NCBI GenBank assembly: GCA_964482535.1
Contig: CAYZXU010000006.1
Coordinates: 1 to 42,147 of the forward strand
Length of the DNA: 42,147 nucleotides
Source: CAYZXU01 sp964482535
Lineage (GTDB): Bacteria; Desulfobacterota; Desulfobacteria; Desulfobacterales; BuS5
Direction of reading: 5' to 3'
Shown piece by piece: positions 5,895 through 13,686 of the stretch (its first letter is position 1; each line of letters opens with the position of its first letter). Position numbers and translations under genes: made by a program. The notes under the pieces were generated by a model. That model worked only from the letters and a program-made list of their open reading frames with translations, was not told the DNA's origin and did not search any database.

Positions 5895-8810
5895 TTAAAT
5901 TAATTTATTTGTTTTTATATGTTCTTCTAAACGATATACTTCTTTTTTTAATGATTCAAAAACAGTTTCACTGTTTTCCAAAGAATCAGATTCCCCAAGG
6001 CGTTCAAGGTCAAAAGCTGCTTTTGAAAGATTATTTGCAGTAAGATTTGCCGCGCCCCCTTTAATGGAATGTGCCTCTCTTATAACTATGGCTGTGTCTT
6101 CATCGGCTATGGCTTTTTCCAACGCAGGCAGTTGCAGCTTAATGTTTTTTTGAAAGCCGCTAAAAAGTTCTGATAAAAATTCTTTGTCACAGTCGAAATC
6201 TTCCATTAATTTTTCATAATCAACAGGAGGGTCATCTTTTTGGGCTTTATTAACAGCCTCTATATTCTCAGTGTTTATTTGCTTTGTTTTTGAACCTGTC
6301 CAGTTTTCTATAATTTTTATCAGCTTTTTTCTTTTTAAGGGCTTTGCTATATAGTCATCCATGCCGGCATCAATACATTGTTGTCTGTCACCTGCCATGG
6401 CATGGGCAGTCATGGCTATAATTGGAGTTTTTTGTGAAAGTTGCAACTCTAATTTACGAATTGCTGCAGTGGCATTATAACCATCCATAACAGGCATTTG
6501 AATATCCATCAGTATTATGTCGTAATCATTTTGTTTATATGCTTGAACTGCGAGTTGCCCGTTTTCCGCAAAATCAACATTATATCCTTCATCTTCCAAA
6601 TATTTTTTTGCAACAATCTGGTTGGTTGGATAATCTTCGACTAAAAGAATTTTGGTATTTATTTTGTATTTTTCTGCCAGAAGATGTCGGGTAACAAGGT
6701 GAGATGGGGGGGTAATATCTTTTGGCACTGATAAATTTAACACCTCAGTGATAGTTTTATATAATTCATCCCGCTTGACAGGTTTTGTCAGGTATCCATT
6801 AATTCCTGTTTCCCTGCATTTTTTACTGTCGCCGATTACTCCGGCAGAAGTGAGCATAACAAGGGGAATATCAGATATCCTGTCATTTTTTTTTATTTCC
6901 CCTGCAAGCTCAAATCCATCTAACCCGGGCATCATGCAATCCAATATAATAAAATCAAAAATTTCATTATTTAAAACAGTTTGCTTTAAAATTTCCAAAG
7001 CTTCCTTCCCGCTGGAAGCTTTAACCGAGTTGCACTCCCATTGTTTAAGCTGCATTTCTAATATGTAACGGTTATTTTTATTGTCATCTACAATCAAAGC
7101 CGTAAGATTTTTAATTTCATTATAATTAATTGATTTTTTGTCCTGGTGAATCTGTTTTTTATCTTTTCCTAAAATCAGGGTAAACCAAAAGGTAGAACCC
7201 TGGCCAACCTCACTTTCCAAACCGATTTTACCTCCCATTAGATGTACAAGATCTTTTGATATAGCAGTTCCCAGGCCAGTACCTCCATACTCTCTCGTGG
7301 TTGAACCGTCTGCCTGGGTAAAGCTGTCAAATATTTGGACCTGTTTATCTTTGGGTATCCCAATGCCCGTGTCTTTTATGACAAAACGAATTGTTACTTT
7401 GTCTTTAATTTTATTGATGAGTTCACCTTTAATAAAAATTTCACCTGTACTGGTAAATTTAACTGCGTTGCCGGCAATATTGGTCAAAATTTGTCTTATC
7501 CTGCCTGGATCACCAATTAAATTATCAGGGATATCAGGGTCAACATAGGAAATAACCTCTAAGCCTTTTTTTTCGGCTTTAAAGGCAATACTTTCACTAA
7601 TGTTTTCCACTAAATATCTTAAATTAAAAGGAATATTTTCCAGCTCCATTTTTTTTGCTTCTATCTTTGAAAAATCAAGGATATCATTTATAATGCCAAG
7701 GAGAGCATTGGCTTCTGTATTCATGATATTAAATATTTTTTTTTGTTCATCATTCACTGACTTTTCAAGAGATAGCTCGGCCAGGCCTATAATTCCGTTT
7801 AAAGGAGTACGGATTTCATGGCTCATGTTAGCAAGGAATTCACCCTTGGCAATATTTGCAGCCTCTGCATTTTCTTTGGCGAAGTTCAGTTCTTCAATCA
7901 TCTGTTTTATTTTGTTAAGCATTTTATGAATGGCAATGCCCAGCAAATCTTTTTCTGAAGATAACTCGAGTTGAACAGATAAATCCCCTTCAGCCACGGC
8001 AAGGGCCATAGCTATTTTTTTTTTATTTTCATTGGCTGCCATTCTGATACTATCTGCAAGCTGCCCTATTTCGTCATGGGATCTATGGGTAATGTTGTGA
8101 TCATATGTGCCCTTTGCCACATTTTTTGCAGCTATAATCATTTCTGAAATTGGTGATGTAATAAATTTTTTAATGATTACGAAAATCATGGAAAGTGAAA
8201 TAATGAGGGAAACAAGAATAACACTAATTTCATTTTTTGAGTTATTATTCATTCTACCTGTTATGGAATTTATTTTTTCCGTAAAGTTTTTAGATAAAGA
8301 TGTTATAATATTTTCTACACCGGTTAAAAGTTCATTTTTGTCCCGGGCAAGCATCATGCTTTTATTTAATACTTCATCAGAATCATCATCCTGTATTAAG
8401 GCTGTATATACAGGTTTTACTTCTTCTTGATATTTTAAAAATTTTATTTTCAGGTTTAATATTTCAGCTTTTATTTTCGAGTCTATATAGTTAGTCGCTG
8501 ATAACATATCAAGACTGTTTATAATTGTTTTTGAATAGGTATCGGCTTCCTCCATTAACGATTCTTCAGCAATCATTACAGCATCCTGATAAAGTTTTAC
8601 CTGTTTATTTAGTGAACCAAGCAGCCTGCTTCCATTTTGAGTGGCTTTTTCAAAAGAGTTTCCCAGGGTTATCAGCTCTTTTTGAATTTTAATTTTAATT
8701 TTAATTTTAATTTTAAAAAAAAGAGATGTTCCGCTTATTATTATAAAGGCAAGGATTAAAATTGAAATACTTGCCCAGATTTTATGTGCTATCTTATTAA
8801 AAAAAATCAT
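5895..8810 (-). CDS. Membrane hybrid histidine kinase with HPt domain
   Basis: 971 residues. Transmembrane helices at about 11-32 and 195-214 bracket a helical, probably periplasmic, sensor region. They are followed by HAMP (about 215-270), HisKA with His331 (ANMSHEIRTPLNG), HATPase_c (N447 in NAVKF, DTGIGIP 480-486, GGTGLG 509-514), receiver 1 (Asp624, ILDCMMPG), receiver 2 (Asp768, LMDIQMPVMDG) and a C-terminal HPt domain (His913, AHSIKGGAANL). The layout is a complete His-Asp-His phosphorelay (BarA/ArcB-like). It is followed 19 nt later by an HD-GYP response regulator, making c-di-GMP breakdown a likely output. Just after TM1 a run of Lys-Ile pairs is encoded by a simple repeat. The sensed ligand cannot be read. 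The ATG has AGGAT upstream. Confidence 0.93.
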   Translation of the reverse strand: MIFFNKIAHKIWASISILILAFIIISGTSLFFKIKIKIKIKIQKELITLGNSFEKATQNGSRLLGSLNKQVKLYQDAVMIAEESLMEEADTYSKTIINSLDMLSATNYIDSKIKAEILNLKIKFLKYQEEVKPVYTALIQDDDSDEVLNKSMMLARDKNELLTGVENIITSLSKNFTEKINSITGRMNNNSKNEISVILVSLIISLSMIFVIIKKFITSPISEMIIAAKNVAKGTYDHNITHRSHDEIGQLADSIRMAANENKKKIAMALAVAEGDLSVQLELSSEKDLLGIAIHKMLNKIKQMIEELNFAKENAEAANIAKGEFLANMSHEIRTPLNGIIGLAELSLEKSVNDEQKKIFNIMNTEANALLGIINDILDFSKIEAKKMELENIPFNLRYLVENISESIAFKAEKKGLEVISYVDPDIPDNLIGDPGRIRQILTNIAGNAVKFTSTGEIFIKGELINKIKDKVTIRFVIKDTGIGIPKDKQVQIFDSFTQADGSTTREYGGTGLGTAISKDLVHLMGGKIGLESEVGQGSTFWFTLILGKDKKQIHQDKKSINYNEIKNLTALIVDDNKNNRYILEMQLKQWECNSVKASSGKEALEILKQTVLNNEIFDFIILDCMMPGLDGFELAGEIKKNDRISDIPLVMLTSAGVIGDSKKCRETGINGYLTKPVKRDELYKTITEVLNLSVPKDITPPSHLVTRHLLAEKYKINTKILLVEDYPTNQIVAKKYLEDEGYNVDFAENGQLAVQAYKQNDYDIILMDIQMPVMDGYNATAAIRKLELQLSQKTPIIAMTAHAMAGDRQQCIDAGMDDYIAKPLKRKKLIKIIENWTGSKTKQINTENIEAVNKAQKDDPPVDYEKLMEDFDCDKEFLSELFSGFQKNIKLQLPALEKAIADEDTAIVIREAHSIKGGAANLTANNLSKAAFDLERLGESDSLENSETVFESLKKEVYRLEEHIKTNKLI
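8685..8714. repeat. Five tandem AATTTT units inside the kinase gene
   Basis: A perfect hexanucleotide tract. Read on the minus strand it encodes alternating Lys and Ile immediately after the first transmembrane helix. Because the unit is 6 bp, slippage would add or remove Lys-Ile pairs without breaking the frame. Confidence 0.9.
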
Positions 8811-8843
8811 GTTAATTATCCTGATAAAAATGATATTGTCATT

Positions 8844-9182
8844 TTATTGACAGTACTTTGACCCCTTTATGTGGTGTAGTACTCGAGATATAACCCAGGG
8901 CTCCTTATCATCGTAATAACCAAGGTCACGGGAAAATAGTTGAATGCCGAAACGCAGCTCATCTGTAAGCTGCACGGCGAAATTAATGCCTATTTCGTTG
9001 AAGTTAAATGTTCCATTGCTGGTTTCACCAAGAAATTCATTATCCGTTGATTGCAAAAAACCCTGGCTTGCGAAACCGTGAATCATAACCTCCCAATCAT
9101 TCTGGAATGCAAAAAGATTGGTTTTGGCGCCAAGTATCAACAGTATGCCTGTTAGAAATGTGAAAAGTAATCTGTTTTTCAT
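8844..9182 (-). pseudogene. Truncated porin / outer-membrane protein remnant
   Basis: 112 residues beginning with a Sec signal peptide (MKNRLLFTFLTGILLILGAK, cut probably after LFA-F at about 26). A beta-strand-rich start follows, with alternating residues (WEVMIHGFASQGFLQS, FNFNEIGINFAVQLTDELRFGIQLFSRDLG), resembling the N-terminus of a porin-like protein of about 400 residues. After residue 90 the sequence (KEPWVISRVLHHIKGSKYCQ) loses this pattern and stops. I infer a deletion or frameshift that removed the rest; the downstream region immediately enters the kinase promoter area. The ATG has AAGGA upstream. It could alternatively be a short secreted protein, but the barrel-like start without a barrel argues for decay. 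Confidence 0.6.
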
Positions 9183-9474
9183 GCTTTTTTCCTTGATTTT
9201 GGCATAAATATAAAATTTAATTTATTGACCAAAGATTTTATTTTATAGGATAATATCTTTGACATGATATGCACAAACCAAGCCATTCTTGAAATAATTG
9301 AGGTGTTAAACGTTTTTTCCGTAAAGATGGGAGTATAAAACCCAGGCGACTTAGGAAGGGGTGGGATAATGATTATCCCATAAAAGTTTTGGCTGACAAA
9401 TTTCCCAATGGGGTTACTCTGCGAGGATGGCTGGAAATTTGTTGGGAACAGGAGAACAGGTCAATATTGCTGGT
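9183..9474. other. Gene-poor stretch with several inverted repeats
   Basis: No convincing gene. On the plus strand there are a perfect 8-bp inverted repeat GGGATAAT/ATTATCCC (9363-9379) and a 10-bp pair ACAAATTTCC (9396-9405) with GGAAATTTGT (9433-9442). One open frame runs from about 9302 across the region (GVKRFFRKDGS..., with a TTG at 9389 as the only in-frame start candidate), but it has no credible start and no recognised homology. It could be a structured RNA or a decayed gene. The left part should hold the promoter of the porin remnant (TTGGTC, 16 nt, TATATT on the minus strand). Confidence 0.4.
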
Positions 9475-9500
9475 AATCCTGCAAATTAATTTGCAGGATT
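9475..9500. repeat. Perfect 26-bp palindrome at the end of the 305-residue gene
   Basis: AATCCTGCAAATT joined directly to its reverse complement. It contains the stop codon (9486-9488) of the minus-strand exported-protein gene. As RNA it would need a few unpaired bases for a loop and could stop transcription on either strand, but only a weak T-rich tail (ATCTTTAT) follows on the plus strand. Confidence 0.75.
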
Positions 9501-10403
9501 ATCTTTATATGCATTCTTCATTATTTCAATCCAGGATTTTTGGATCTTTTTTATGCCCCTGCCGCAGGAAATAATAATGGGCTCATTTATCAGGTCTGTG
9601 TGAAATTTGCCATCCCTGATATGTATCTCTTTAACCTTGCCCCCTGGCTTTGCAAATAACTTCGTGAGAATGTCAAGCTCCGGGGAAACCTTGTCAGTTT
9701 CTTTGCAAAATCTGATAATCAGAATTGAATTTTTTTTATCAGACAGGTAAAATCTTTGCATAACGAGAGCGACGGCATGTCCTCCTTTTAAGGTTATATC
9801 AGGAAGTGCATTTGAAAATTTGCCTTTAATATTGATGTTTTTTCCCTCATAATCTTCCCGTGCTGATAATAAATCGGTTATTGTAAAAGATTTATTAATT
9901 GCCACGGGTCGTTCCGGTATGCTGCTGAGGGGTGCACCAGGCACAGAAATTATTCCCTGCACAAGCCTGGCAATTTCCACCTGAAGTTTATCAATATCTT
10001 CATGGGTTAACATTTTTACCTGGAGATGCCCCTCTTCATCTTTAACAGATAGTTTTGGATTTTCAACAGATGCAACCATGAGCGAATCCCATAAAGAAAT
10101 ATATTTATCTGTTTCCTGGGGCGACATTATTTCAAAATCTTTTTCCATAAGTGCGGCGTAGTCAGCCTGTGAAATATCCAGACCTTTAAGAATATGATAA
10201 AAAGATCTTTTATCTATTGATTTAAGCTTAAATACAGCTCCTGAAGGGAGTGTTATTGTGCTGGTTTTAATTTTAGAATATTTTTGTTTATATTCACTGG
10301 CAGTTGTCAGATTTTCCTTGCAATATGAGGGTGTTATATCTGAGCAGAGAATATGGATGGTCATACAAAAAATAATTATAATAAACAAAGATAGATTTTT
10401 CAA
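9486..10403 (-). CDS. Exported protein of unknown function
   Basis: 305 residues; family not recognised. The N-terminus has a Sec-type signal (MKNLSLFIIIIFCMTIHILC). The Cys at 20 follows Ile-Leu, so it is a poor lipobox; cleavage type is undecided. Residues about 45-150 are helical and charged. Residues about 170-275 contain a segment (ITDLLSAREDYEGKNINIKGK through KVKEIHIRDG) that reads like a beta-barrel OB-type fold. The start codon overlaps the stop of the upstream secreted-protein gene by 4 nt, so the two are translationally coupled and probably act together at the cell surface or in the periplasm. Confidence 0.75.
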   Translation of the reverse strand: MKNLSLFIIIIFCMTIHILCSDITPSYCKENLTTASEYKQKYSKIKTSTITLPSGAVFKLKSIDKRSFYHILKGLDISQADYAALMEKDFEIMSPQETDKYISLWDSLMVASVENPKLSVKDEEGHLQVKMLTHEDIDKLQVEIARLVQGIISVPGAPLSSIPERPVAINKSFTITDLLSAREDYEGKNINIKGKFSNALPDITLKGGHAVALVMQRFYLSDKKNSILIIRFCKETDKVSPELDILTKLFAKPGGKVKEIHIRDGKFHTDLINEPIIISCGRGIKKIQKSWIEIMKNAYKDNPAN

Positions 10404-11320
10404 AATTTTTCCTTAAAAATAGAGTTGCTGCCGCCGTCCCATCCTGCAATGCGGGCCCACAACCACCAGGCAGCATATCCTTTTAGATTACCATTCAGAT
10501 GTTGGCTATGTGCAGCTCCGGATGCCCACCAATCAACATCCTCGGTGTGGGCATCCTGCCAATCAAGAGCCCAGTTTTTATTAGGGTTATAATCACAACT
10601 ATCATTTGCATTAAGAAGCATATAGTTTACAAGTCCATCAGGATCATAGCTTTCAATGTCAGCAAAATCGTATAGTATTTTGTTGTTGGCATGACAGTAT
10701 GCTCTAATCTGTTCATTCCGAAGATGAAGATTGCCTGTCTCTCCGGTACCGTTTAAATGACCGGTCATGTAAACAAATGTAATGCCGGAATATTTTGTTT
10801 CTAATTGCGTCATGGGAGCAAGATATGTATCAATCATTCCTTGTTCTGTTCTCCCGGCTGCCTGCCCGCACCATGACCAGATTATTACATTTACATCAGG
10901 ATGCGATGTGCCTCTGCCTGTATCTATATCCGGATTTCCAAGATAAGATTCTGTATTATTTACCCATTGTGGATAGTATCCGACATCGCCTCCCATGGCA
11001 CGATCATCCAGATCCAAGGCACCTGCCATAGGGCCATCGTGCCAGATAAAAAGCCCTGGAGTAGTCTGGTATACCGTGCTGTTGGATAAAAAATTATCCA
11101 ATTGGTTGTTGGATGCCTGATTTGTGCCCATTCCTGATATAAGCTGACTTCCATGGGAAGTATGGCCATAAGCGATATGAAGATTCGTTTTTGCCGTATT
11201 AATGGCCGATTCAGGTATTCGAGTGATATCCGTACAATTGTGATCAACAACATAGGCAAATGCTGTCTCGCCAAAACAGATCAGTGTGCAAAGCAAGATA
11301 ATGGTTATAATCAATTTCAT
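10400..11320 (-). CDS. Secreted SGNH-like protein of unknown function
   Basis: 306 residues with a clear signal peptide (MKLIITIILLCTLICFGETAFA, cleavage after AFA at about 22). The mature part opens with the motif HIAYGHTSHGSQLISGM, has VNVIIWSWCGQAAGR and FVYMTGHLNGTGE in the middle, and YDFADIESYDPDG later. The strand-then-Gly/Ser/His pattern resembles an SGNH/GDSL-like hydrolase fold, but no textbook GDSL block is present, so catalysis is a guess. The protein is Trp- and Asn-rich, as extracellular proteins often are. The strong ribosome site AAAGGAGA precedes the ATG. It is followed with a 4-nt overlap by another exported protein. Confidence 0.75.
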   Translation of the reverse strand: MKLIITIILLCTLICFGETAFAYVVDHNCTDITRIPESAINTAKTNLHIAYGHTSHGSQLISGMGTNQASNNQLDNFLSNSTVYQTTPGLFIWHDGPMAGALDLDDRAMGGDVGYYPQWVNNTESYLGNPDIDTGRGTSHPDVNVIIWSWCGQAAGRTEQGMIDTYLAPMTQLETKYSGITFVYMTGHLNGTGETGNLHLRNEQIRAYCHANNKILYDFADIESYDPDGLVNYMLLNANDSCDYNPNKNWALDWQDAHTEDVDWWASGAAHSQHLNGNLKGYAAWWLWARIAGWDGGSNSIFKEKF

Positions 11321-11488
11321 TATTTGTCTCCTTTGAACAGTGAGGGGTGGGAAAGAATAGATTACATCCTGAATAGTGAATAACTATTAATAAAGATAAA
11401 ATTATAATTTAAATAATTATATTACACTCTATGTGATATTACAAGATTGATACGACACTAATATAAAAAAAGAGGAGGGAAGTTTTGT

Positions 11489-11524
11489 CAACAGGAGCTC
11501 TGTGCATGCAGAGAGCTCCTGTTG
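11489..11524 (-). terminator. Hairpin terminator after glnA
   Basis: CAACAGGAGCTCT and AGAGCTCCTGTTG form a perfect 13-bp stem with a 10-nt loop, 11 nt past the glnA stop. The U-tract after it on the minus strand is poor (ACAAAACTTCC, with T7 only about 20 nt later). Efficient termination is likely but may be Rho-assisted. Confidence 0.65.
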
Positions 11525-11535
11525 ATTCATATTAA

Positions 11536-12948
11536 TTAAATGTCATGATAAAGGAAAAATTCATGGGGATGTGGTCGAAGCTTAACAGGATTAACTTCAT
11601 TTTCTGTTTTATAACTAATCCACATATCTATTACATCTTTTGTAAAAACATCTCCCTTGAGCAAAAATTCATGGTCGTTTCCAAGAGCTTCAAGAGCTTC
11701 CTCTAATGAACCGGGGGCAGAATCAAGAGTCGCCAGCTCTTCAGGCGGCAGATCGTAAATGTTTTTATCCAGAGGATCTCCCGGGTCCATCTTGTTTTGA
11801 ATGCCGTCCAGCACTGCCATCAGCATCGCTGAAAAAGCAAGATAACCATTGCACGACGGATCAGGGGTTCTGAATTCTATGCGTTTTGCTTTTGGAGACG
11901 AAGAATACATTGGAATACGAACAGCCGCGCTTCTATTTCTGCTTGAGTAAGCCAGATTCACTGGTGCTTCAAAGCCTGGAACCAGCCTTTTATAAGAGTT
12001 GGTTGTGGGGTTTGTAAACGCACACAGAGCCTTGCAGTGCTTTAATATTCCGCCTATTGCATAAAGGGCATCCTGAGACACTCCGGCATATTTATCCCCT
12101 GCAAATAAAGGGATGCCTTCCTTCCATATACTCAAATGGGTATGCATTCCGGTTCCGTTATCTTCAAAAATAGGCTTGGGCATAAAGGTAACTGTATAAT
12201 TATTTTTATATGCCACATTTTTCAATATATATTTAAACCACATCAACTGGTCGCCCATCTGAAGCAGGGGTTTGAACCGCATGTCTATCTCAGCCTGGCC
12301 TGCTGTTGCAACCTCATGGTGCTGGCATTCAACATCTATTCCAAGTGACTCAAGAGTCAGCATCATTTCCGTTCTCAAGTCCTGAAATTTGTCAGTAGGC
12401 GGCACAGGGAAATATCCCTCTTTGTGTCTTGGTTTATATGCAAGATTCGGTGCTTCTTCTCTTGCAGTATTCCATGTTCCTTCTATAGAATCCACCTCAT
12501 AGAATGAAACATTTTTGCCTGATTCATAACGTATGCTGTCAAAGATAAAAAACTCAGCCTCGGGACCAATAAAAGCCGTATCTCCTATCCCTGTGCTTTT
12601 CAGATAAGCCTCTGCCTTTTTAGCAATATAACGTGGATCTCTGCTGTATGATTCCCGCGTAATCGGGTCAACAATATCTCCGATAAGAACGAGTGTTTTA
12701 TCTTTAAAGAATGGATCTATTTTTGCAGTATCCTTATCAGGAATAACAAGCATATCACTGGCATGAATGGGCTGCCAACCGCGAATGCTTGAACCGTCAA
12801 AACCGAATCCATCCTCAAAACTCTCCTCATTAAGCTCGCATAAGGGTACTGTAAAGTGCTGCCACATTCCAGGAAAATCAAGGAAGCGAATATCCACAAC
12901 CTTTACATCATTTTCTTTTGCCATTTCCAAAACCTGTTTTGGTGTCAT
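11536..12948 (-). CDS. glnA: Glutamine synthetase, type I
   Basis: 470 residues, full length. It makes glutamine from glutamate, ammonia and ATP in the cytoplasm as a dodecamer. Visible signatures: GFGFDGSSIRGW (47-58), the glutamate/ammonia-site region EAEFFIFD (130-137), NGTGMHTHLSIW (264-275), the ATP-site NPTTNSYKRLVPGFEAP (313-329) and RNRSAAVRIP. Tyr398 in KNIYDLPPEE is the classical adenylylation site, so control by an adenylyltransferase (GlnE, not in this window) is possible. It is the last gene of glnD-amt-glnK-(amt remnant)-glnA. GGAGGA precedes the ATG. An additional promoter in the 85-nt gap was not found. Confidence 0.98.
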   Translation of the reverse strand: MTPKQVLEMAKENDVKVVDIRFLDFPGMWQHFTVPLCELNEESFEDGFGFDGSSIRGWQPIHASDMLVIPDKDTAKIDPFFKDKTLVLIGDIVDPITRESYSRDPRYIAKKAEAYLKSTGIGDTAFIGPEAEFFIFDSIRYESGKNVSFYEVDSIEGTWNTAREEAPNLAYKPRHKEGYFPVPPTDKFQDLRTEMMLTLESLGIDVECQHHEVATAGQAEIDMRFKPLLQMGDQLMWFKYILKNVAYKNNYTVTFMPKPIFEDNGTGMHTHLSIWKEGIPLFAGDKYAGVSQDALYAIGGILKHCKALCAFTNPTTNSYKRLVPGFEAPVNLAYSSRNRSAAVRIPMYSSSPKAKRIEFRTPDPSCNGYLAFSAMLMAVLDGIQNKMDPGDPLDKNIYDLPPEELATLDSAPGSLEEALEALGNDHEFLLKGDVFTKDVIDMWISYKTENEVNPVKLRPHPHEFFLYHDI

Positions 12949-13033
12949 AAAAAATCCTCCAATTTTAAATTTAGTGTTTTTTGATATTAATTTGTGCCCA
13001 AAGAAAAATCAATTTTTTTGAGCAATTTTAAAT

Positions 13034-13252
13034 TTATCCCACAAGATCAGAATGAATCAGTCCATAACCACTTTCACCATGGAGGGATTTGTCAAGCCCT
13101 TCCAGTTCCCCAAGCTCATTCAGTCTGAACCCGACTGTTTTTTCAACAATAAAATATATTATTACGGTTCCGGCTGCAGCCGGAGTTATGACAACCAGAC
13201 CTGCAAGAATTCCTGAAACAAAACCAAGGTAAGTTGGCCATTTCCTCACCAT
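13034..13252 (-). pseudogene. Internally deleted ammonium transporter (amt) remnant
   Basis: 72 residues. The beginning (LGFVSGILAGLVVITPAAAG) matches the mid-protein helix of Amt (the intact neighbour has LGIASGVVAGLVSITPAAG), and the rest (GTVIIYFIVEKTVGFRLNELGELEGLDKSLHGESGYGL) matches the final helix and cytosolic tail of an Amt of a different subtype than the neighbour. Roughly 120 residues between these and everything before them are missing, so it cannot form a channel. It lies between glnK and glnA in the operon and looks like the leftover of a second amt gene. A retained function as a small peptide binding GlnK cannot be excluded, since the Amt tail is the GlnK-contacting end. Confidence 0.8.
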
Positions 13253-13290
13253 CTTTTTAATCCCTTATAACAAAATAATTAAAATTGAAA

Positions 13291-13629
13291 CTATATGGCA
13301 TCTTTCCCTGTCTCACCGGTGCGAACCCTCAGAACATCTTCCACTGGAAGAACAAAGATTTTCCCGTCTCCAATTTTGCCGGTAACAGCAGCTTTTTTTA
13401 TGGTTTCAACAACATTTTTTACCACAGATGCCTCAACCACAATTTCAATCTTAATCTTCGGTATAAAGTCCACAACATATTCAGCACCCCTGTAAATCTC
13501 CTTGTGCCCTTTTTGTCTTCCATAGCCCTTAACCTCTGAAATAGTCATTCCCTGAATTCCTATTTCATTCAAAGCTTCTTTAACTTCATCAAGCTTAAAG
13601 GGTTTAATTATAGCCTCAATCTTTTTCAT
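13291..13629 (-). CDS. glnK: Nitrogen regulatory PII protein
   Basis: 112 residues, the standard PII length. It is a trimeric sensor of 2-oxoglutarate, ATP/ADP and glutamine that gates Amt and controls nitrogen metabolism. The T-loop is intact, with uridylylation site Tyr51 (YRGAEYVVDF) and Gly/Gln residues GYGRQKGH (35-42). The B-loop GKIGDGKIFV (about 84-93) and the C-loop VRTGETG are present. The gene sits directly after amt and in the same operon as its modifying enzyme GlnD. GGAGGAAG precedes the ATG. I use glnK rather than glnB because of the amt linkage. Confidence 0.96.
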   Translation of the reverse strand: MKKIEAIIKPFKLDEVKEALNEIGIQGMTISEVKGYGRQKGHKEIYRGAEYVVDFIPKIKIEIVVEASVVKNVVETIKKAAVTGKIGDGKIFVLPVEDVLRVRTGETGKDAI

Positions 13630-13686
13630 TTTTACTTCCTCCAGTAAATAGTTGCCGGTTGACGGTTAACTGTTGACAATAAGTTT

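Noticed and set aside
8811..8843. Insertion-sequence end near the break of the porin remnant
   Set aside because: The short sequence has no terminal inverted repeat partner or transposase nearby, so it cannot be supported.
9260..9310. Possible c-di-GMP (GEMM) riboswitch: GCACAAACC followed by GAAA
   Set aside because: The flanking stems do not pair as the GEMM model requires, the downstream conserved GC-rich part is missing, and no plus-strand gene follows.
9389..9574. Plus-strand open frame with TTG start (MADKFPNGV...)
   Set aside because: It overlaps the 3' end of the exported-protein gene on the other strand, has no ribosome site and no recognisable family; at most a decayed fragment.
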